From positions 1-32,357 of the forward strand of contig CACZIO010000038.1 of assembly GCA_902781215.1 (NCBI GenBank): a DNA stretch of 32,357 nt, in the 5' to 3' direction. Made by a program: the position numbers and the translations under genes. The first letter of the stretch is position 1; each line of letters starts with the position of its first letter. Source of the stretch: an uncultured Lachnospiraceae bacterium. GTDB lineage: Bacteria > Bacillota > Clostridia > Lachnospirales > Lachnospiraceae. This document shows, one piece after another, positions 26,034-32,357 of this stretch. The notes under the pieces are model-generated. The model saw only the letters and a program-made list of their open reading frames with translations, did no database searches and had not been told where the DNA came from.

Positions 26034-26042
26034 TGATACAAT
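26034..26042 (+). promoter_or_regulatory. Possible extended -10 promoter for ftsK
   Basis: TGATACAAT is an extended -10 element about 60 bp before the ftsK start. No good -35 lies at the right spacing. The rest of the 201-bp gap after the small acidic gene shows only AT-rich sequence. Confidence 0.3.
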
Positions 26043-26104
26043 GACACGAATACCGCGATATACGGAGAGACTTTTTCATCAGGACCTTTCATCAGAGGAA
26101 ATAT

Positions 26105-29100
26105 ATGGCTCAGACAGGAAAAAAGAAGACGGCATCCGCCGGAAAGGCTTCTGCGTCCGGCAGGAGACAGACGACCGGAAAGCGGACGGGTTCCACAGGA
26201 TCCTCCGCAGGAAGATCGGCTGCCGCCGGAAAAACATCCGGAAGCCGCAGCCGGTCCGCTTCAGGGACCGGAAGAAAGCGCGCTTCATCCGCAGGATCCG
26301 GATCCTCCGCCCGGTCTGTCCGCAGGGACAGCGCCAGGTCCCGGGCACAGATGGCAAACGAAAAGCAGCAGCGTGATATCCGCAGGGATATCACGCTCAT
26401 TGTCGTTGTGATCGTGACCTGTTTCCTGTACGCCTCCCTGGCCGGGATGTGCGGCAGCGTCGGCGCAGTCCTCTCCAGGATCCTGTGCGGACTCTTCGGA
26501 AGAGGCGCATGGGGCCTCCCGCTGTGGCTGGGCAGCCTGAGTCTGTATCTGAGAAACGGCACGGGCGGCAGGAGGATGCCGCAGCGGCTGACAGGAGGCC
26601 TGATCCTGATCCTTCTTCTGGGAAGTGTCAGCCAGCTCCGCCTGCACTGGGCACACGCTTTGTCCCTCGATGCGCCCTACAATTTCCGCCAGGTCTTCGC
26701 GGTATGTGCAGAGCGGCTGGCCGGGGGCGGGATCACCGGCGGCCTGCTGGCCCGCTTTCTCTACCGGGCTTTCGGCACTGCCGGGAGCATTCTCATGGAT
26801 GCAGGGCTGATCATGGTCGGCCTGATCCTGCTGCTGCAGGTATCTCCGGGACAGCTTCTGGAGTCCCTGACTGCCAGACTCAACGATCATGACGGCCCCA
26901 CACTCTCAGAGCGCAGGGCCGAGTACCGGCGCCGCAGAGAAGAAGAGCTGGAGGCGCGGGAGGAAGCGCGTCTGGAGCGCCAGACAGAACGCATTCTGGC
27001 CAAAGAGGAACGGGAACTGGAGCGGGAGCAGGAAGCAGCCAGAAGACGTGCACAAAACAGAGATGAAGACAAGTTCTCCGGTTCGAGAAGACGGCGCAGG
27101 ACCGGTGCCCGGACGGGCACCATCCCGGACCTGGACAACACACTCCTGGGCTACCGGGAGAGAAGGGCAGGTTCGTCTGCCCGGACGCAGAAGGGAAATA
27201 ATGGAGACGGGACGCGAGAATGGATCCGCGACGGGCAGGTCAGGGATGTCCATGAGATCGTCCTGCACGATCAGGAAACTTCGGACAGCAGATCCGCCGG
27301 AATGGATCCCGCGGAAAGACGCAGGAAACGGCCCGCGGGACAGCCGGAGCCCGATGGAACCACCTACCGTCGCCCCGGATCATTTGCAGAGGATCCTGCG
27401 GAAGAGCCCGGCGCTGCCGTCCATGCCCCGGATGCCGCTGCCGCACCTGCCTTTGTGCTGGCTTCCGGGACCTCCGGCAGAAGACGGGCAGACCGGCTGA
27501 CGACGCTTGCGGAGCGTGAGGCGGGAAATGCAGCTGCGGAGGGCGCTGTCACGCCTGCGGATGCAGACATGTCTTATTCGGATGAGTCCGGCGCTGACCG
27601 CAGGTCTTCCGGCTCGTCCATAAACGGAATCCGGTCCGCTGCAGAAGCAGACGGATTTTGGGAAGAAAACCCCGAATCCGGAGAAAAACCTGCTTCGGGA
27701 GGATACCCTGCTGAGGAAGACGGGAGAGGCGGGAATGCCGCCATGGCCGCCGGTGCCCGGAGGGGCACTGCCGCGGACAGGGCCGGATCCGGCTCTTCAC
27801 ACCAGGTGAAGGGGCCGGCCGCCGGGGATCCTGCTGCGGGGGAGCCCTCCGAGGAGGAGCTCAGTGAGATCGCCGTACACAGAGAATCCGGCGACGGCCG
27901 GGGCCAGCGCCGGGGCGCGGGGCGCACCGCGGCCGCAAAGACAGGCGGCAGCTACACCCATCCGCCTTACGACCTGCTTGTGCGCGGAACCGGCGGCAGG
28001 AGCGAAGAGACTGAGCGGGAGCTTCAGAAGACCGCCTACCTCCTGCAGGAGACCCTGCGGACCTTTGGCGTCCAGGTTACCATCACGGATATCAGCCAGG
28101 GTCCCTCTGTCACCCGCTATGAGCTCAAGCCCGATCAGGGCGTCAAGGTCAGTCGGATCGTCAACCTGTCGGACGACATCAAGCTGCGTCTGGCCGCGAC
28201 GGATATCCGCATCGAGGCGCCCATCCCCGGCAAGTCCGCCATCGGTATTGAGGTTCCCAACAAACACGAGACGACGGTCCATCTGCGGGAGCTTCTGGAG
28301 ACACGGAAATTCAAGAAGTTTGAGGGCCGCCTGCCATTCGCGGTGGGCAAGGATATTGCCGGCAAAACAGTCATCGCCGATATCGCCCGTATGCCCCACG
28401 TTCTGATCGCCGGCGCGACCGGGTCGGGTAAGTCCGTCTGTATCAACACCATCATCCTGAGCATCCTCTACAGGACCTCGCCCAGGGATGTCCGCCTGCT
28501 CATGATCGACCCCAAGGTCGTCGAGCTGAGCGTCTACAAGGGGATCCCCCACCTGATCATCCCGGTCGTCACGGATGCCCGCAAGGCCTCCGCCGCCCTC
28601 AACTGGGCAGTCGCCGAGATGGAGAAGCGCTACAAGCTCTTTGCGGCCGCCGGTGTCCGGGACCTGAACGGCTACAACGCGCTGGCGGAGACCTGGCTGG
28701 ACGAGAACGGAGAACCTGAGCGGGAGCCCCTCCCCAGGCTGGTCATCATCGTCGACGAGCTGGCCGACCTCATGATGGTCGCCAAGAGCGAGGTCGAGAG
28801 TGCCATCTGCCGCCTGGCCCAGCTGGCCAGGGCAGCCGGCATCCACCTGATCATCGCCACTCAGCGTCCCTCCGTCGATGTCATCACCGGTCTGATCAAG
28901 GCCAACATGCCCAGCCGCATCGCCTTTGCCGTCTCCAGCCAGGTCGACTCCAGGACCATCCTGGACATGGCCGGTGCGGAGAAGCTCATCGGCCGCGGTG
29001 ACATGCTCTTTTATCCGCAGAACTACCAGAAGCCCGCCCGCATCCAGGGTGCCTTTGTCTCGGACGAAGAGGTCACCGAAGTGGTCAAATACATCCGGGA

Positions 29101-29431
29101 ACACAATGAATCAGATACACATGATGAAAAAATAGACGCGGAGATCGACAACATCGCCATCAACGGTCTGCCGGATCCCGGCACCGGCGACGTGAAGGCG
29201 GATCCCTCCAGAGACGAGCACTTCGTCGAGGCCGGCCGCTTCATCATCGAGAAGAACAAGGCCTCCATCGGACTTCTCCAGCGCGTGTTCAAGATCGGCT
29301 TCAACCGGGCCGCCCGCATCATGGACCAGCTGGCCGAGGCCGGCGTCGTGAGCGAGGAGAGCAGTACCAGGGCCAGACAGGTCCTCATGACCCTGCCGGA
29401 ATTCGAGGCTTATCTGGAGAACGAATCCTGA
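26105..29431 (+). CDS. FtsK/SpoIIIE-type DNA translocase with long linker
   Basis: A membrane-anchored ATPase that pumps chromosomal DNA through the division or sporulation septum. The 1108 residues exceed the usual 750-900. Residues 1-90 are a basic Ser/Gly/Arg/Lys-rich tail. About four membrane segments lie at roughly 95-120, 135-150, 163-178 and 228-246. Residues about 255-615 are a low-complexity linker with an Arg/Glu-rich coiled-coil-like start. The motor follows with Walker A GATGSGKS (about 772), Walker B LVIIVDELADLMM (about 880) and LIIATQRPSVDVITGLIKAN. The C-terminal gamma winged helix (about 1038-1105; KASIGLLQRVFKIGFNRAARIMDQL) would read polarity sequences. The ATG at 26105 follows AGAGGAAAT. 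Whether it is FtsK or SpoIIIE by function cannot be told from sequence alone. Confidence 0.95.
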   Translation: MAQTGKKKTASAGKASASGRRQTTGKRTGSTGSSAGRSAAAGKTSGSRSRSASGTGRKRASSAGSGSSARSVRRDSARSRAQMANEKQQRDIRRDITLIVVVIVTCFLYASLAGMCGSVGAVLSRILCGLFGRGAWGLPLWLGSLSLYLRNGTGGRRMPQRLTGGLILILLLGSVSQLRLHWAHALSLDAPYNFRQVFAVCAERLAGGGITGGLLARFLYRAFGTAGSILMDAGLIMVGLILLLQVSPGQLLESLTARLNDHDGPTLSERRAEYRRRREEELEAREEARLERQTERILAKEERELEREQEAARRRAQNRDEDKFSGSRRRRRTGARTGTIPDLDNTLLGYRERRAGSSARTQKGNNGDGTREWIRDGQVRDVHEIVLHDQETSDSRSAGMDPAERRRKRPAGQPEPDGTTYRRPGSFAEDPAEEPGAAVHAPDAAAAPAFVLASGTSGRRRADRLTTLAEREAGNAAAEGAVTPADADMSYSDESGADRRSSGSSINGIRSAAEADGFWEENPESGEKPASGGYPAEEDGRGGNAAMAAGARRGTAADRAGSGSSHQVKGPAAGDPAAGEPSEEELSEIAVHRESGDGRGQRRGAGRTAAAKTGGSYTHPPYDLLVRGTGGRSEETERELQKTAYLLQETLRTFGVQVTITDISQGPSVTRYELKPDQGVKVSRIVNLSDDIKLRLAATDIRIEAPIPGKSAIGIEVPNKHETTVHLRELLETRKFKKFEGRLPFAVGKDIAGKTVIADIARMPHVLIAGATGSGKSVCINTIILSILYRTSPRDVRLLMIDPKVVELSVYKGIPHLIIPVVTDARKASAALNWAVAEMEKRYKLFAAAGVRDLNGYNALAETWLDENGEPEREPLPRLVIIVDELADLMMVAKSEVESAICRLAQLARAAGIHLIIATQRPSVDVITGLIKANMPSRIAFAVSSQVDSRTILDMAGAEKLIGRGDMLFYPQNYQKPARIQGAFVSDEEVTEVVKYIREHNESDTHDEKIDAEIDNIAINGLPDPGTGDVKADPSRDEHFVEAGRFIIEKNKASIGLLQRVFKIGFNRAARIMDQLAEAGVVSEESSTRARQVLMTLPEFEAYLENES

Positions 29432-29460
29432 CCGGAAACGAAGAATACCGTCATCAGAAA

Positions 29461-29503
29461 AGTAAACGACAGGCCTTTTGCCCTGCCGTTTACTTTATTT
29501 GTT
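29461..29503 (+). terminator. Terminator after ftsK
   Basis: A 13-bp stem with one mismatch (29461-29473 / 29482-29494; AGTAAACG / CGTTTACT arms) precedes a T-rich TTATTTGTTC. Confidence 0.6.
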
Positions 29504-29889
29504 CTTTCAACACTCGAATACATGTCCGGCGTCCCGCTTGCAAAATGCCTGTAAAGGCATCATTGTTTTGTGCCTTCCGGCACATCTGCATAGACTGGCA
29601 TGCATTTTGCTTGTTTTTACATACAGACAGCATATTGAAAGAAAGAAAATCATGCCGGCACCGTGTTTTTCAGTTGATAATTCATTGGCAATCTGGCAAA
29701 ATGAGAAAGCATGCAGTCCGGCGCCCGTGCCTGTACTGCAGACCGAGTATCCCCATCTCCTGTGTCTCTGCAGAGGAAACATGTGCCCCGGCACAGTATT
29801 CCGGCAGGATCGGTATATGATAAGGCACAGGCAGATCTGTTGATATGTGTTACGATACCTGTAAAGTGTATTCAGAGTAGGAGGAAAAC
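29504..29889. other. Non-coding gap before nfnA with a structured segment
   Basis: I find no credible gene; an open frame of 121 codons crosses it and the preceding terminator and has no ribosome site or recognisable product. Positions 29540-29616 can form an outer pair GCAAAATGC/GCATTTTGC (29540-29548/29602-29610), an ATGCCT/AGGCAT hairpin (29545-29550/29555-29560, competing with the outer pair) and a TGTGCC/GGCACA hairpin (29569-29574/29579-29584), followed by TTGTTTTT. No clear promoter for nfnA was identified. Confidence 0.4.
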
Positions 29890-30765
29890 ATGTTCAGGAT
29901 TCTTAAAAAGGAAAATCTTGCTCCGAACATCTTTCTGATGGACGTGGAGGCCCCCAGGATCGCCAAGAACGCGCTCCCCGGCCAGTTCCTGATCGTCCGC
30001 GCGGATGATGAGGGAGAGAGAGTGCCGCTGACCATCTGTGATTATGATTCGGAAGCCGGCACAGTACAGATCGTTTTTCAGGTGGTTGGCGGAGAGTCTT
30101 ACCGCATGTCTCTGCTGGAAGAGGGCGACTGCTTCCACGACGTGGTCGGTCCTCTCGGAAAGCCCTCCGATCTGACTGAAATGCCCATTGAAGAGCTGAA
30201 GAAGATGAAGATCTGCTTCATCGCCGGCGGTGTCGGCACAGCTCCTGTCTACTGCCAGCTCAAGTGGCTCCACAAAAACGGCGTGACCGTCGACTGCATC
30301 CAGGGTGCCAAGACCAAGGACATCATCATCCTCGAGGATGAGATGCGCGCCGTCTCCAACCTGCACATCTGCACCGATGACGGTTCCTACGGCATCAACG
30401 GCAATGTTACCGTAGCACTCCAGCAGCTTTACGACGAGGGCATGCGCTTTGACCGCGTCGTCGCGATCGGCCCCATGATCATGATGAAATTCGTATGTCT
30501 TCTGACCAAGAAGCTGGGCATCGAGACCATCGTCAGCATGAACCCCATCATGGTCGACGGCACCGGCATGTGCGGCGCCTGCCGTCTCATGGTCGGCGAC
30601 AAGGTCCAGTTCGCCTGCGTCGACGGCCCCGAGTTCGACGGTCATCTGGTCGACTTCGACCAGGCCATGCAGCGCAGCCGTCTCTATGCAACTGAGGAAG
30701 GCCGTCTGTATCTGAAGGCCAAGGAAGGCGACACCCACCACGGTGGCTGCGGAAACTGCGGCTGA
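29890..30765 (+). CDS. nfnA: NADH-dependent reduced ferredoxin:NADP+ oxidoreductase subunit A
   Basis: Small subunit of the electron-bifurcating NfnAB complex, which couples NADH and reduced ferredoxin to NADPH. It holds FAD, an NAD(H) site and a [2Fe-2S] cluster. The 291 residues open with a flavin barrel (PGQFLIVRADDEGERVPLTICDYD, where RVPLTI contacts FAD). The nucleotide domain contains CFIAGGVGTAPVYCQLKWL. The cluster segment VDGTGMCGACR...FACVDGPEFDG supplies C228, C231 and C243, and D223 occupies the place of the unusual aspartate ligand described in characterised Nfn enzymes. A HHGGCGNCG tail ends the protein. The ATG at 29890 follows AGTAGGAGG. It is 14 nt before nfnB, clearly one operon. 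PyrK-like or sulfide dehydrogenase relatives are excluded by the partner gene. Confidence 0.94.
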   Translation: MFRILKKENLAPNIFLMDVEAPRIAKNALPGQFLIVRADDEGERVPLTICDYDSEAGTVQIVFQVVGGESYRMSLLEEGDCFHDVVGPLGKPSDLTEMPIEELKKMKICFIAGGVGTAPVYCQLKWLHKNGVTVDCIQGAKTKDIIILEDEMRAVSNLHICTDDGSYGINGNVTVALQQLYDEGMRFDRVVAIGPMIMMKFVCLLTKKLGIETIVSMNPIMVDGTGMCGACRLMVGDKVQFACVDGPEFDGHLVDFDQAMQRSRLYATEEGRLYLKAKEGDTHHGGCGNCG

Positions 30766-30779
30766 GAAAGGAGAAGATT

Positions 30780-32171
30780 ATGGCACAGGATATGATGGTC
30801 AGAATTCCCGTTCGTGAGCAGGAGCCCAAGGTCCGCGCCACGAATTTCGAGGAAGTATGTCTCGGATATAATAAAGAAGAGGCGGAGGCGGAAGCCGCCC
30901 GCTGCCTCAACTGCAAAAACCCCCGCTGTGTCCAGGGATGCCCTGTCTCCATTGACATCCCCGGCTTCATCACCAAGGTAAAAGAGAGCGATGTGAAGGG
31001 CGCCTACGATGTGATCAGCCTTTCCTCCGCCCTGCCCGCTGTCTGCGGCCGTGTATGCCCGCAGGAGTCCCAGTGTGAAGGCGTCTGCGTCCGCGGCATC
31101 AAGGGCGAGCCCGTCTCCATCGGCAAGCTCGAGCGCTACGTCGCCGACACAGCCCGCGCCATGGGCATCAAGCCCTCCACCGACGCTGCCCCCAAGGGCA
31201 AGAAGGTCGCTATCATCGGCTCCGGCCCTTCCGGCCTGACCTGCGCAGGCGATCTGGCCCGCATGGGTTATGACGTCACCATTTTCGAGGCCCTGCACAA
31301 GGCAGGCGGCGTTCTGGTCTACGGCATTCCCGAGTTCCGTCTTCCCAAGGAAGCGGTCGTCGAGAAGGAGATCGAGAACGTCAAGGCACTCGGCGTCAAG
31401 ATCGAGACCGACTGCGTCATCGGCAAGTCCACCACGGTCGATGCCCTGATGAAGGAAGAGGGCTACGATGCCGTCTTCATCGGCTCCGGCGCAGGCCTTC
31501 CCAAGTTCATGCACATCCCCGGCGAGCAGGCCATGGGCGTCTTCTCCGCCAATGAATACCTGACCAGAAGCAACCTGATGAAAGCCTTCAGCGACGATTC
31601 CAGAACCCCGATCATGAAGGCCAAAAAGGCCGTCATCGTCGGCGGCGGCAACGTCGCGATGGATGCCGCCAGGACAGCCCTCCGCCTCGGCGCAGAGACC
31701 CACATCGTCTACCGCCGCAGCGAAGAGGAGCTCCCCGCCCGCCGCGAGGAAGTCCTTCACGCCAAGGAAGAGGGCATCATCTTTGACCTGCTGACCAATC
31801 CCGTCGAGATCCACGCGGACGAGAACGGCTGGGTCAAGGGGATCACCTGCATCCGCATGGAACTGGGCGAGCCCGATGAATCCGGCCGCCGCAGCCCTGT
31901 CGAGATCCCCGGCTCCGAGTTCTTCATCGAATGCGATGCCGTTATCATGTCCCTCGGGACCTCCCCCAACCCCCTGATTGCCTCCACGACCGACGGCCTT
32001 GACATCAACCGCCGCAAGTGCATCGTGGCACAGGAGGACAACGGCCAGACCTCCAAAGAAGGCGTCTTCGCAGGCGGTGATGCCGTCACCGGCGCCGCAA
32101 CTGTCATCCTCGCAATGGGGGCAGGCAAAGCGGCTGCGAAGGGCATCGACAAGTACCTTTCCGGGAAGTAA
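30780..32171 (+). CDS. nfnB: NADH-dependent reduced ferredoxin:NADP+ oxidoreductase subunit B
   Basis: Large subunit of NfnAB, 463 residues, related to the small subunit of glutamate synthase (GltD). It carries the bifurcating FAD, the NADP(H) site and two [4Fe-4S] clusters. N-terminal cluster cysteines are C42, C45, C50, C54 (CLNCKNPRCVQGCP) and C89, C93, C99, C103 (CGRVCPQESQCEGVC). The FAD site is VAIIGSGPSGLTCAGDLARM and the NADPH site VIVGGGNVAMDAARTALRLG followed by YRRSEEELPARREE. The end GGDAVTGAATVILAMGAGKAAAKGID completes the flavin fold. The ATG at 30780 follows GAAAGGAGAAG. Absence of a gltB gene and adjacency to nfnA argue for Nfn rather than glutamate synthase. Confidence 0.95.
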   Translation: MAQDMMVRIPVREQEPKVRATNFEEVCLGYNKEEAEAEAARCLNCKNPRCVQGCPVSIDIPGFITKVKESDVKGAYDVISLSSALPAVCGRVCPQESQCEGVCVRGIKGEPVSIGKLERYVADTARAMGIKPSTDAAPKGKKVAIIGSGPSGLTCAGDLARMGYDVTIFEALHKAGGVLVYGIPEFRLPKEAVVEKEIENVKALGVKIETDCVIGKSTTVDALMKEEGYDAVFIGSGAGLPKFMHIPGEQAMGVFSANEYLTRSNLMKAFSDDSRTPIMKAKKAVIVGGGNVAMDAARTALRLGAETHIVYRRSEEELPARREEVLHAKEEGIIFDLLTNPVEIHADENGWVKGITCIRMELGEPDESGRRSPVEIPGSEFFIECDAVIMSLGTSPNPLIASTTDGLDINRRKCIVAQEDNGQTSKEGVFAGGDAVTGAATVILAMGAGKAAAKGIDKYLSGK

Positions 32172-32204
32172 TTTTCTCTTTACTGAATAAAAGTGCACGA
32201 TAGG

Positions 32205-32234
32205 GATCCGCCGGAGTTTCCGGCGGATCTTTTT
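32205..32234 (+). terminator. Rho-independent terminator after nfnB
   Basis: A perfect 10-bp stem GATCCGCCGG / CCGGCGGATC (32205-32214/32220-32229) with AGTTT loop and TTTTT. The remaining 123 bases to the window edge show no gene. Confidence 0.88.
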
Positions 32235-32357
32235 ACTTCATAAAATACAAATGCGGGGTTGTCGCGCTGTTGGGACGGGCCTTCACGACATACATCCTTT
32301 GGAGTTCAGGATTTGTTCGCATGGAAGTACTAGGGCTTGCTTGTGCTCAGAGCGGGC

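Noticed and set aside
29478-29843. 121-codon frame between ftsK and nfnA
   Set aside because: No ribosome site, overlaps the ftsK terminator, composition unlike the neighbouring genes and no recognisable sequence.

Overview
This window looks like a chromosomal core region of an anaerobic, high-GC member of the Clostridia, most likely Lachnospiraceae-like. The pointers are strong AGGAGG-type ribosome sites, AT-rich intergenic DNA beside GC-rich genes, an electron-bifurcating NfnAB pair, Rex, DegV and a SpoIIIE/FtsK translocase. The placement is inferred from gene content; no rRNA or tRNA gene was found. About twenty protein genes are supported, nearly all on the + strand. Only a TetR-type regulator and an ABC-F ATPase read leftward.

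Layout. 1-4.2 kb: an unrecognised multi-pass membrane protein, a 44-nt-period repeat, a compact multi-hairpin element, and a secreted SGNH hydrolase with cell-wall-binding-like repeats. 4.3-11.4 kb: a HerA-like ATPase of the YjgR/DUF853 type, an FMN-dependent 2-hydroxy-acid oxidising enzyme with an N-terminal cysteine cluster, a sodium-coupled NSS transporter, and a divergent EF-G-like GTPase. 11.4-16.0 kb: a TetR regulator divergent from a DegV/FakB lipid-binding protein, then leuS. 16.1-18.4 kb: a GntR/FCD regulator with a perfect inverted repeat over its promoter, followed by NADP-type isocitrate dehydrogenase. 18.4-25.9 kb: a leftward ABC-F gene, a 577-bp gap with four tandem repeats and a consensus promoter, then rex, nnr (NAD(P)HX repair), alr, yebC and a small acidic protein. 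26.1-32.2 kb: an ftsK/spoIIIE gene with a very long linker, then nfnA-nfnB.

How the genes fit together. Several concern nicotinamide redox balance: Rex senses NADH/NAD+, Nnr repairs damaged NAD(P)H, Icd makes NADPH, and NfnAB couples NADH, ferredoxin and NADPH. Others serve translation (leuS, EF-G-like, ABC-F), the envelope (alr, SGNH hydrolase) and chromosome segregation (ftsK).

No wholly new multi-gene system is evident. The most unusual items are the multi-hairpin element at 2075-2241, the four-unit repeat upstream of rex, the degenerate G4 motif of the EF-G-like protein, and a 44-bp remnant that looks like the 3' end of a lost second NSS transporter gene.
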